Assembly (NCBI GenBank): GCA_044426235.1
Contig: JAWXUS010000007.1
Span: 1-64,000 of the forward strand
Direction of reading: 5' to 3'
Source: JAGHEK01 sp044426235
GTDB lineage: Bacteria; Bacillota; Clostridia; Peptostreptococcales; Peptostreptococcaceae
Length of the DNA: 64,000 nt
The stretch's first letter is position 1, and every line of letters starts with the position of its first letter. Below are positions 1-7,974 of the stretch, one piece after another. The notes below the pieces were generated by a model. The model ran no database searches, was not told the DNA's origin, and worked only from the letters and a program-made list of their open reading frames with translations. The position numbers and the translations under genes were made by a program.

Positions 1-102
1 AATATCAAACAAATAATATTTTTCCTTTCTTGATTTATATATTTTGATAGATAAGATCTCTTTAAAACCTTTTATTAAAACCTCTAGTTCCAATACATAT
101 AA

Positions 103-222
103 TGTACAATACTTATTTATTTTTAGTACAATCTAATTTCTAAAATAGTACAAAGTTATTTTAGAATAAATACAATATTTGTTTATTAATAGTACAACCT
201 TTTCTTGACTAAAATAGTACAA
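103..222. repeat. Iteron-like array, 22-bp spacing (candidate replication origin)
   Basis: The core (A)GTACAA or a one-base variant begins at 103, 125, 147, 169 and 191, exactly 22 bp apart each time, with a sixth copy at 216. The best copies read AAAATAGTACAA. Spacing of two helical turns is typical of iterons bound by a plasmid initiator. The array lies just 3' of the HTH gene at 391-1050; theta plasmids of the inc18 type also carry the origin downstream of rep. The origin role is inferred. Confidence 0.6.
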
Positions 223-390
223 CCTATAAAATAAAGGTTAAAAATGTAAAAACATTTCGCTTTGAATATTTTTTGATGATTTTTATTAATTTTTCTTTAA
301 AAAAGGACGCGACAAAGTCTCCAATTTTAAAAAAAAATTTTTTGTGGTAAAAATTGGCCTCCACTAATAAATATATGAAATTTTGCTTTT

Positions 391-1050
391 TTACAGGTTA
401 CTTTTTCCAAAACATTTAAGTTGTAAAAGTTTAATGCGCATTTCTTTAGTTAAATTTTTGTCTGATACATTTATATCTTTGTAATTATTTTTATTTATAT
501 CTTTGATATCGCTAATTACAGTAGTGTTTTTTATATCTGATTGATTAATTGTAACTAAAATGTTATTTTGATCAGAACTTTCAGTATTAACTTCTGTGTT
601 ATTAATAACTTTGCTATTTACGTCTTCTGATTTTTTTATATCTTGATCTGAAGTTTCAGTAATTTCTTGATTGTTATTTTTATTAAATAATTTATTGAAT
701 TTTTCTAAAGCCTTTTTTTCTTCGTTAGATGTTTTTTTACTCTTAATTTTAATTTTTGTGTCTTTAAAATTAGTTAAGAATAAATATTGGTTTACGTTAT
801 TAGAATTTGTTCCCTCTCTTTTACTTCTTGCAACTTTTAAATATTCCAGTTCCTCTAATTGTTTTATAGCTTTACTTATTGTACTTTTACTGCACCCTAA
901 AGCTTTAGATATAGTGTTGTAGCTTGGAAATGCTATGTTTGTGTTGTAGTTTTTGTGTTGTGCTATAAATAAAAATATAGATCTTGTACTGTGATTAATT
1001 CCTTTTTGGTTTAGTGATTGCGGTACTTGTATGAATAATTCTTGGTTCAT
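391..1050 (-). CDS. HTH protein, candidate plasmid replication initiator
   Basis: A 219-residue protein. Residues about 15-95 form a helix-turn-helix/winged-helix domain (recognition segment SKALGCSKSTISKAIKQLEE, then a wing). It is followed by a long polar, Asn/Asp/Ser-rich, probably disordered tail with a basic C-terminus. The start is supported by an AAGGAG site 8 bases upstream. Similar HTH proteins open replication modules of Firmicute plasmids and phages, but I do not recognise a named Rep family. Context supports an initiator role: iterons lie immediately downstream, and a candidate attenuator and antisense RNA lie in its leader. A plain transcription regulator remains possible. Confidence 0.55.
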   Translation of the reverse strand: MNQELFIQVPQSLNQKGINHSTRSIFLFIAQHKNYNTNIAFPSYNTISKALGCSKSTISKAIKQLEELEYLKVARSKREGTNSNNVNQYLFLTNFKDTKIKIKSKKTSNEEKKALEKFNKLFNKNNNQEITETSDQDIKKSEDVNSKVINNTEVNTESSDQNNILVTINQSDIKNTTVISDIKDINKNNYKDINVSDKNLTKEMRIKLLQLKCFGKSNL

Positions 1051-1096
1051 TTTATTTTCTCCTTAGTTTTATATTTTAATTTTTATTATTTTAAAT

Positions 1097-1131
1097 AAAA
1101 AAAAGCTAATTCAACCTCTTTTGAATTAGCT
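1097..1131 (-). terminator. Intrinsic terminator/attenuator in the leader of the HTH gene
   Basis: The inverted repeat AGCTAATTCAA / TTGAATTAGCT (1104-1131) is followed, in the minus-strand direction, by a run of seven U. It stands between the HTH gene start (1050) and the plus-strand RNA candidate at 1217-1367. A transcript of the HTH gene starting further right would have to read through it, as in transcriptional attenuation. Confidence 0.7.
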
Positions 1132-1181
1132 AAATATACTATATATGTTAAGTAAACCTTATAAATATTTATCTTAAATAG

Positions 1182-1210
1182 TTGTAATTTTACTGTATGT
1201 TGTATATAAT
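1182..1210 (+). promoter_or_regulatory. Sigma-A-type promoter for a plus-strand RNA
   Basis: TTGTAA at 1182-1187 and TATAAT at 1205-1210 are separated by exactly 17 bp. No open reading frame with a ribosome binding site follows; a structured stretch and a U-rich terminator do. Confidence 0.65.
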
Positions 1211-1216
1211 ACAGTT

Positions 1217-1367
1217 AAATACGGGATAGAGTATCCTGCTAACTAATTAAATTTAATAAAAATTTATGAAGGCTTAATCATATAAGTAATCTAACTAATC
1301 TGATAGTTGATTTCATTCCATTAGAGTTCCTGCTCTGTGGAAACTTATTTTTGATAAGTCTTTTTTT
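1217..1367 (+). ncRNA. Candidate structured antisense RNA of the replication module
   Basis: Predicted to start about 7 bases after the TATAAT box and to end at the hairpin 1343-1359 followed by T8. Helices visible by eye are GGATA-GAG-TATCC near 1224-1236, AATC(T)AACT with AGTTGATT around 1288-1312, and a strong stem-loop at about 1316-1343 (TTCCA.. AGAG-TTCCTG-CTCT ..TGGAA). It runs opposite to the leader of the HTH gene and just beyond the attenuator at 1097-1131. This is the arrangement of antisense copy-number RNAs such as RNAIII of pIP501. The function is inferred; no known RNA family was recognised. Confidence 0.5.
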
Positions 1368-1473
1368 CCGTTTAAAATTATGTTAAAACCATTGTAATAC
1401 GTATTTTGGAAAAAAACAAGAGAAAATTTTAAAAAAATTGTGATTTATAAACATTTACTATGCTAAATGATAT

Positions 1474-1516
1474 ATTAAATGTAAGATTAAATATATCATT
1501 TAATGTGTTATTTAAT
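1474..1516. repeat. 12-bp phased ATTWAAT array A
   Basis: ATTWAAT begins at 1474, 1486, 1498 and 1510, exactly 12 bp apart; a weaker copy (ATTTATT) follows at 1522. It lies in the long spacer between the replication module and the importer operon. It belongs to a family of six such arrays in this window. Confidence 0.75.
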
Positions 1517-1529
1517 GTGTTATTTATTA

Positions 1530-1944
1530 GTTTACATAATTAATAAATAGTAGCCTAATATTCAGTAAAACACTATATTTTGAATAAAAATAAAAAATTT
1601 TGTAATTAAATATTTATATATTTTTTAGGTAAAAATAAAATAAATTTAGTGTGAATTTAATCTATTTTTTTATAAATTTTATAGGTAAAATATAATTTAA
1701 ATTATCTTTAAAATAAGCACAAAAAAATAATAAAAAAATTTAAAAAATTAATGGAAAAAATTAAAAATATAAGTTTAAATACGTTTTTAACGAACTAAAT
1801 TTTATTTAATATATTTTATCGTTATAAATATAGATTTTAAAATATATGGCTTTTATTTAATTAATTTAGTGTGAATTTTTAAATGCTATTTTTAGTTTAT
1901 TAATAAAGTAGATTTCAAAAAGACTTCATATTACTACTTAGGCA
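1530..1944. other. AT-rich spacer with one 16-bp direct repeat
   Basis: No gene is seen here. The only structure noticed is an exact 16-bp repeat, AATTTAGTGTGAATTT, at 1643-1658 and 1863-1878, 220 bp apart. It is itself an imperfect inverted repeat and could be a paired operator. Confidence 0.4.
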
Positions 1945-1988
1945 TTGACAAAGTAATAGGTATAAATTAGTATTGATAATGATTATTA
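1945..1988 (+). promoter_or_regulatory. Promoter with overlapping Fur box
   Basis: TTGACA at 1945-1950 is followed after 17 bp by a poor -10 (TAGTAT, 1968-1973). At 1974-1988 the sequence TGATAATGATTATTA matches the Fur 7-1-7 consensus TGATAAT-N-ATTATCA at 13 of 14 defined positions. It overlaps the start-site region of the importer operon, so iron-dependent repression by Fur is likely. Confidence 0.75.
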
Positions 1989-2015
1989 CATAAAAAATTT
2001 AAAGGAATGATATAA

Positions 2016-3614
2016 ATGACTTATTTAAAAAATAAAAAGATAGCATCTTTATTAATAGGTATGCTAACTATGTGTACTTTATTAACTGGGTGTTCAAATA
2101 ATAATGTTAGTGAAAATGTTGATGAATTGAAAAATGAAATAGTATTTGCAAACTTTAGAGATATTAGAGATCCAAATCCGCATCTTTATGGTGGTGAAAT
2201 GTGGTTTCAAGAAATGGTTTATGAAACTTTAGTTAGTGTTGAGGAAACTGGGATTGAACCTTGTTTAGCAGAAAGTTGGGAAATTAGTGAAGATGGTTTA
2301 ATCTATACTTTTAACATTAGAGAGGGTATGACTTTTTCTGATGGATACGTTTTAGATGCTAATGCTATCGAACTTAATTTTGATGCTTTATGGGACAATA
2401 AAGAACGTCACGTTTGGCTTGAATCTATGAATTTAATAACTTCTTATTATGCAAAAGATGATTATACTTTTGTTATTGAATTATCTGGGCCGTACTATCC
2501 ACTTTTAACTGAACTTGGAGTTACAAGACCTTTTGCTATGGCATCTCCAAACGTTATGAAAGATGGCACTACTAAAGATGGTGTTACTGAATATATCGGA
2601 TCTGGTCCATACGTTTTAACTGAAAATGTGGTTAATGAATATGCAATTTTTGAAGTAAATGAAAATTACTGGGGTGAAGTTCCAGAGATTGAAAAAGTAA
2701 CTATGAAGGTTATTCCAGATAATCAAGCAAGAATTATTGCTCTTGAAAATGGTGAAATTGATTTGATTTATGGTGCAGAACTTATCGATGCAGAAACTTT
2801 ATTTAGTTATGAAAATAGTGAAAAATTTGTTTCAAGTACTTCAGAACCTCTTTCAACTAGACATATTTTACTTAATACAGAAAACAAAATTTTAGAAGAT
2901 ATAAACGTTAGATATGCACTTTCTCACGCGGTTGATAAGGTTATGATATCTAATGGTATATTTAATGGTATTGAGGCACCTGCAGACTTTTTATATGCGA
3001 AAAGTATTCCATATTGTGATGTTGATCTTATACCTTATGAATACGATTTAGAATTATCTAAGAAATATTTAGAAGATTCTGGGTGGGTAGTTTCTAGTGA
3101 TGGAATTAGAGAAAAAGATGGAGAAAGATTAAGTTTTAGAATTTTATACGATTTAGATAGTGTTACTGGAAAAAATATTTCTGAATATTTACAAGCAGAA
3201 TTTATAAAAATTGGTGTTGAACTTAGACTTGAATGCTTTGAACGTGCAACTTACGTTGATGCCCTAAAGGCTGGAGAATTTGATATAGCACATAATATTT
3301 CTTGGGGATCTCCATACGATCCGGAGTCTTCATTGTCTGCTATGACAGGAAGGGTATATGGTGATTATGCGGCTCAACTTAATCTTCCAAATAAAGCGGA
3401 ACTTGATAGTTTAATTGGAAGTGTGTTTGTTACTGTTGATGTTGATGAAAGACAAGATATTTATGATGAAATATTAACTATTCTTAATGATTCGGCAGTT
3501 TATATTCCTCTAACTTATCAAAATAATAAATCATTATATAATAATAATATAGAAAATGTTACTTATAAGCCGTCTCAATTTACTATTCCTTTTTGGGAGA
3601 TGTCTATTAAATAA
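2016..3614 (+). CDS. Family-5 substrate-binding lipoprotein, NikA/CntA-like
   Basis: A 532-residue extracytoplasmic solute receptor of the peptide/nickel/opine class. The N-terminus is a lipoprotein signal with lipobox LTGC (Cys26). The fold signatures are clear and resemble NikA most: GPYVL, then NENYWGE, then VIPDNQARIIALENGEIDLIYG around residues 195-250. It would capture a ligand outside the membrane and hand it to the two permeases downstream. The upstream Fur box makes a metal chelate (nickel, iron or cobalt with an opine or histidine-type ligand) more likely than a peptide. A terminator-like hairpin after the gene may set a higher level of receptor than of permeases. Confidence 0.8.
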   Translation: MTYLKNKKIASLLIGMLTMCTLLTGCSNNNVSENVDELKNEIVFANFRDIRDPNPHLYGGEMWFQEMVYETLVSVEETGIEPCLAESWEISEDGLIYTFNIREGMTFSDGYVLDANAIELNFDALWDNKERHVWLESMNLITSYYAKDDYTFVIELSGPYYPLLTELGVTRPFAMASPNVMKDGTTKDGVTEYIGSGPYVLTENVVNEYAIFEVNENYWGEVPEIEKVTMKVIPDNQARIIALENGEIDLIYGAELIDAETLFSYENSEKFVSSTSEPLSTRHILLNTENKILEDINVRYALSHAVDKVMISNGIFNGIEAPADFLYAKSIPYCDVDLIPYEYDLELSKKYLEDSGWVVSSDGIREKDGERLSFRILYDLDSVTGKNISEYLQAEFIKIGVELRLECFERATYVDALKAGEFDIAHNISWGSPYDPESSLSAMTGRVYGDYAAQLNLPNKAELDSLIGSVFVTVDVDERQDIYDEILTILNDSAVYIPLTYQNNKSLYNNNIENVTYKPSQFTIPFWEMSIK

Positions 3615-3676
3615 TACATATAAAAAGATAAGTAGTATATAATAAAAATAGTTTATTTTGATAAGCTATTTTTATC

Positions 3677-3704
3677 AAAAAAAGAAGTGAAAACTTCTTT
3701 TTTT
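3677..3704 (+). terminator. Intra-operon terminator/attenuator hairpin
   Basis: AAAAAAAGAAGT and ACTTCTTTTTTT form a stem with a GAAA loop, followed by T-rich DNA. A second weaker stem precedes it at about 3645-3674. It lies between the receptor gene and the permeases, so it probably reduces rather than ends transcription. Confidence 0.65.
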
Positions 3705-3723
3705 AAATTATTAGGAGAATATT

Positions 3724-4671
3724 ATGAGAAAATATATTATAAAAAGGATATTAAATTTTATACCGCTACTTTTAGCAGTTTCATTTTTTACGTTTGTATT
3801 TATAAATTTAATTCCATCAGATCCCGCAGAAATTGCACTTAGGGTAAATCAAACACCAATTATTAGTGAGGAATTACTTGAGAAAACTAGAGAACAATTT
3901 GGTTTAAATGATCCATATTTGGTTAGATACTTTAATTGGTTAACGGACGCTTTAAGGCTTGATTTTGGAATAAGTTATGTTAATCCTTCTCAAACTGTTT
4001 CGGATAAGATATTTAAGGCACTTCCAAATACTTTACTTCTTGCAGGATTTTCATTTTTTCTTGTAGTGGTTATTAGTGTGCCGGTTGGTTTTTTATGTGC
4101 AGTTTATAAGGATAGTTTATTTGATAAAGTTACTCGTGCATTTATATTTATAACTACTGCAATACCTTCTTATTGGGTAGGACTTATGCTTATGTGGATT
4201 GTGAGTGTTAAAATGGGGCTTTTGCCTAGTAGTGGTAACTACAATGGTTTTAAAAGTTTAATACTTCCCTCAGTTACTGTTGCTTTAACTTATATTTCAA
4301 CTTTTATTAGATTAATTAGAAATAATATGATTGAGAATATGTCTGAAGAATATGTTCATTATGCTAATGTTCGTGGTTTAAAGCAAAAAGATATTTTACT
4401 AAAACATATTCTTAGAAATTCACTTCACACTTGTATTGTTGCAGTTGGAATGAGTATTCCTCAATTAATTTCTGGTACTATTGTGGTTGAAAATGTTTTT
4501 GCTTGGCCGGGTCTTGGAACGTTATGTATAGAGGCTATTTTTAATCGTGATTTTCCAGTAATTCAAACTTACGTTTTACTTATTGGAGTTTTATTTATTA
4601 CATTTAATTTAGTATTTGATATTATTCAAGTTGTTATTGATCCAAAATTAAGAACTGGAGGAGATGAGTAA
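3724..4671 (+). CDS. ABC permease, DppB/NikB-type
   Basis: A 315-residue inner-membrane permease with the N-terminal helix typical of DppB/OppB/NikB, five or six hydrophobic segments, and the ATPase-contact EAA loop EYVHYANVRGLKQKDILLKH near residues 200-225. A good ribosome site (TTAGGAGAAT) precedes the ATG. The next permease ATG follows its stop codon directly, which implies translational coupling. Confidence 0.85.
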   Translation: MRKYIIKRILNFIPLLLAVSFFTFVFINLIPSDPAEIALRVNQTPIISEELLEKTREQFGLNDPYLVRYFNWLTDALRLDFGISYVNPSQTVSDKIFKALPNTLLLAGFSFFLVVVISVPVGFLCAVYKDSLFDKVTRAFIFITTAIPSYWVGLMLMWIVSVKMGLLPSSGNYNGFKSLILPSVTVALTYISTFIRLIRNNMIENMSEEYVHYANVRGLKQKDILLKHILRNSLHTCIVAVGMSIPQLISGTIVVENVFAWPGLGTLCIEAIFNRDFPVIQTYVLLIGVLFITFNLVFDIIQVVIDPKLRTGGDE

Positions 4672-5493
4672 ATGTTAGGTAGAGTATTAAATCACAAAGG
4701 GGCAAGACTTATAATAGGAATACTTTTACTTATTGTATTTGTTGGAATTTTTGCACCATTTTTTGCACCAAATGATCCGTATGCAGTAGATTTACTTAGT
4801 AAGTTTGCAAAGCCTTCATATGAATTTCCACTTGGGGCGGATCAACTTGGTAGATGTATTTTATCTCGTATGATATTTGGAATTAGACCAACCATAGGCC
4901 TTGCAACTATTACTATGATAGGAACTATTTCACTTGGTACTTTCGTTGGATTGATTTCTGGTTATTTTAGAGGGATTGTTGATGAAATTTTAATGAGAAT
5001 CGTTGATGTTATGCTTTCTTTTCCAAGTCAAATAATGGTTTTTGCGGTTGTTGCACTTCTTGGAATTGATGTTAAAAATGTTATTTTGGCGAATGTTTTA
5101 ATTAAATGGGCTTGGTATGCAAGAATGATTAGAACTAATGTTATTAAATATAGAGAGAAAAATTTTGTACAATATTCAAAAGTAATTGGAAATAGTGAAG
5201 GTTATATTTTAAAAAATCATTTACTTCCAAGTATTTTATCGGAAACTGTTATGCTTGCAAGTTTAGATATTGGTTGGGCAATAATTAATATTTCAACTCT
5301 TTCATTTTTGGGACTTGGAGTACAACCACCAACTCCAGAATGGGGTGCTATGCTAAATGAGGCAAAGCAAGTGTTTAGCTCAAATCCAATACAAATGATA
5401 GTACCAGGAGTATCTATTGTTATCGTGGTTTCGCTATTTAATGCACTTGGAGATATTTTAAGAGATGCACTAGATCCAAAGGAGGTAATGTGA
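4672..5493 (+). CDS. ABC permease, DppC/NikC-type
   Basis: A 273-residue permease with an N-terminal helix and FAPNDPY segment typical of DppC/NikC, followed by a five-helix transport domain. The EAA loop is NFVQYSKVIGNSEGYILKNH near residues 160-185. It forms the heteromeric membrane channel with the preceding permease. Its stop codon overlaps the ATG of the next gene by one base (5493). Confidence 0.85.
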   Translation: MLGRVLNHKGARLIIGILLLIVFVGIFAPFFAPNDPYAVDLLSKFAKPSYEFPLGADQLGRCILSRMIFGIRPTIGLATITMIGTISLGTFVGLISGYFRGIVDEILMRIVDVMLSFPSQIMVFAVVALLGIDVKNVILANVLIKWAWYARMIRTNVIKYREKNFVQYSKVIGNSEGYILKNHLLPSILSETVMLASLDIGWAIINISTLSFLGLGVQPPTPEWGAMLNEAKQVFSSNPIQMIVPGVSIVIVVSLFNALGDILRDALDPKEVM

Positions 5494-6296
5494 TGCTTAA
5501 GGTTTTAAATTTAAACGTTACATTTAAAGGACATAAAAATGATATAAAAATTTTAAAAGATATTAGTTTTGAAATTAATGAAGGTGAATGTGTTTGTATT
5601 TTGGGTGAAAGTGGAAGTGGAAAAAGTATGGCCACAAAATCTATTATGGGACTTTTAAATAATAATTTTGAAGTTAGTGGTAGTGCGGTTTTTAATGGAA
5701 TAGATCTTTTAAAGGCAAACAAAGAAACTCTAAGAAATATTAGAGGAAAAGACATTACTATGATACTTCAAAATCCTATGATATGCTTTGATAGTTTATA
5801 TAATATTGGCTATCAAATAAAGGAAACTTTAAAAACTCACACGGATATGACTAATGATGAACTTTATGAAAAGTCTATTGAAATTCTTGAGAAGATGAGA
5901 ATTAGAGAACCTAAAGAAGTTTTAAAGAAATATCCGCATCAATTAAGTGGGGGTATGTTACAAAGAATTATGATTGGAATTGCAATTAGCTTAAATCCAA
6001 AAATTTTAATAGCAGATGAACCAACTACTGCAATAGATAGTATTACTCAATTTGAGATTATTAAAGAGTTTGAAAGATTAAAAAAAGAAAAGACTACGAT
6101 GATATTTATAACTCACGATTTGGGGGTTGCATCAAGGTTATCTGATAGAATTCTTGTTATGAATAAGGGTGAAATAGTTGATAGGCTAAAATTTGATGAA
6201 ATAACTACTAAAGCGAAAGATAGTTATACAAAAGAGTTAGTAGCTCAAAAAATGAAGGTTATGGAGTCTTATAAAAAAGCTATTGGAGGAAATTAA
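5493..6296 (+). CDS. ABC transporter ATPase, DppD/CntD-type
   Basis: A 267-residue nucleotide-binding subunit: Walker A GESGSGKS, signature LSGGMLQR, Walker B ILIADEP and the H-loop ITHD. I chose ATG 5493 rather than the in-frame GTG at 5490 because the AAAGGAGG site is then 7 bases away. The signature has Met where Gln is usual (LSGGM), which is common in DppD/NikD. It pairs with the next gene to make the two-ATPase motor of this importer class. Confidence 0.85.
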   Translation: MLKVLNLNVTFKGHKNDIKILKDISFEINEGECVCILGESGSGKSMATKSIMGLLNNNFEVSGSAVFNGIDLLKANKETLRNIRGKDITMILQNPMICFDSLYNIGYQIKETLKTHTDMTNDELYEKSIEILEKMRIREPKEVLKKYPHQLSGGMLQRIMIGIAISLNPKILIADEPTTAIDSITQFEIIKEFERLKKEKTTMIFITHDLGVASRLSDRILVMNKGEIVDRLKFDEITTKAKDSYTKELVAQKMKVMESYKKAIGGN

Positions 6297-6297
6297 T

Positions 6298-7059
6298 TTG
6301 ATAGAAATTAAAGATTTGGAAGTTGGTTTTAAAAGTGAATTAACCTCTGAAATAAATCAAGTTTTAAAAAATATTTCATTTGATGTTAAAAAAGGCGAAT
6401 GTCTTGCAATTCTTGGAGAAAGTGGAAGTGGAAAAAGTACACTTGGAAAAGTTATTTGCGGACTTTTAAAGCCAAGTGGCGGAGAATATAAATTTTTAGG
6501 TAGTAATCCTTATGAAAATAAGAAGAATAAGAAAGTACTTTCTAAAAATATGAGTATAGTTTTTCAAGATTATAATACTTCTGTAAATCCTAGATTTACG
6601 GTTTATGAAATAATTTGTGAATCACTTAATCTACTTTCAAAAAGATCTAAGATTAATATTGATAAAAAAGAAAGAGTAAAAGAATTACTAAATTTAATTG
6701 GACTTGATGAGAGTTATATGAATAGATTTTCGCATCAATTGAGTGGTGGGCAACTTCAAAGGGTTTGTATTGCTCGTGCGATTGCCGTTGAACCACAAGT
6801 TATTTTGTTTGATGAGGCTATTAGCTCACTAGATTCTAGCACTCAAGTTCAAATTATGGATTTACTTAAGAGTTTAAAGGAGAAGTTTAATTTAACATAC
6901 CTTTTTATAACTCACGACTTAGTGTCTGTTACTTATCTTTGTACAAAGGTAATGTTTTTATATGATGGAAATATAACTCAAATAATAGATGTTAAAGATA
7001 TTAGTAAATCTAATGATGAATATGCAAAAAAATTATTAAATACGGTTTTATATATATAA
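6298..7059 (+). CDS. ABC transporter ATPase, DppF/CntF-type
   Basis: Second nucleotide-binding subunit, about 253 residues: Walker A GESGSGKST, signature LSGGQLQR, Walker B VILFDEA and H-loop ITHD. The start is a TTG at 6298, 8 bases after GGAGG(A), just past the stop of the preceding gene. The order receptor, two permeases, two ATPases is that of nik, dpp and the staphylopine importer cntABCDF. Confidence 0.85.
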   Translation: MIEIKDLEVGFKSELTSEINQVLKNISFDVKKGECLAILGESGSGKSTLGKVICGLLKPSGGEYKFLGSNPYENKKNKKVLSKNMSIVFQDYNTSVNPRFTVYEIICESLNLLSKRSKINIDKKERVKELLNLIGLDESYMNRFSHQLSGGQLQRVCIARAIAVEPQVILFDEAISSLDSSTQVQIMDLLKSLKEKFNLTYLFITHDLVSVTYLCTKVMFLYDGNITQIIDVKDISKSNDEYAKKLLNTVLYI

Positions 7060-7068
7060 GGAGGCAAT

Positions 7069-7971
7069 ATGAATACTAAGGAAAAATTTAATGTTCAGAT
7101 AGATAAAGATTATACTATTCCTGTATGGGTAGTACGTGGAAAAAATGAGGGTAAAACTTTAATTGTAACTGCAGGAGTTCACGGGTGTGAATACGTTGGA
7201 ATGCTTGCATCTAGAGAACTTTATAATGAAATTGATCCAAGTACTTTAAGCGGTAATATAATAATTTTACCACTTCTTAATAGAGAAGGTTTTTTTGGAG
7301 GACATAAGCAGATAAATCCAATAGATAATAAAAATCTAAATCGAGAATTTACTTCAAATGGAAATACTATAACTGATAAAATAGTTAGTTATTTAAAGGA
7401 AAATATATTTAATAAAGGTGACTTTTTAATGGATCTTCATGGAGGAGATATAAATGAACCTATGACACCTCTTGTGTTTATTCCAACTACTGCGAGTAGT
7501 TTCGTAAATGAAACTGCAAAAGAAGGCGCAAAGTATTTACCAGTTAATTATAGAATAAAATCGACTTCTGTAAATGGACTTTATGGATCTTGTGCACAAA
7601 GTGGAACTCCTGCTTTCTTACTTGAAATTGGTGGTGTTGGAGAATATTCTAAAGAGGAAATTGAACTTTGTAAAAATTCAATTTATGGTATTTTATCATT
7701 CTTAAATATTAAAGAAGGAAAAAATATTAATGAAAATCAAGTTGAAAGCATTGAATCTTGTTATGAAAGCGCAGAAAAGAATGGATATTGGTATCCAACG
7801 ATTGAAGAGAATCAAAACTTTAAAAAAGATGAACTACTTGGAACTTTAAAAGATATTGATGATAACATTATTAAAGAATATTTTGCTAAATTTGATGGAA
7901 CTGTAATGTATTATACTAAAAGCCTTGGAGTTTTAGAAGGTGATAATTTAATTGCATACTCTAGATTTTAG
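7069..7971 (+). CDS. M14-family deacylase (succinylglutamate desuccinylase/aspartoacylase-like)
   Basis: A 300-residue cytoplasmic zinc hydrolase. GVHGCEYVG (residues about 38-46) supplies the first Zn ligands, His and Glu, and LMDLHGGD (about 122-129) supplies the second His, as in AstE/aspartoacylase proteins. LLEIGG near 187 is the usual substrate loop. Such enzymes release carboxylates or amino acids by cleaving an N-acyl amide. Its place directly after a Fur-box-preceded importer suggests that it processes the imported ligand in the cytoplasm, for example opening an amide-containing metallophore; that substrate is inferred. Its ribosome site is TAAGGAGG. Confidence 0.75.
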   Translation: MNTKEKFNVQIDKDYTIPVWVVRGKNEGKTLIVTAGVHGCEYVGMLASRELYNEIDPSTLSGNIIILPLLNREGFFGGHKQINPIDNKNLNREFTSNGNTITDKIVSYLKENIFNKGDFLMDLHGGDINEPMTPLVFIPTTASSFVNETAKEGAKYLPVNYRIKSTSVNGLYGSCAQSGTPAFLLEIGGVGEYSKEEIELCKNSIYGILSFLNIKEGKNINENQVESIESCYESAEKNGYWYPTIEENQNFKKDELLGTLKDIDDNIIKEYFAKFDGTVMYYTKSLGVLEGDNLIAYSRF

Positions 7972-7974
7972 TTT

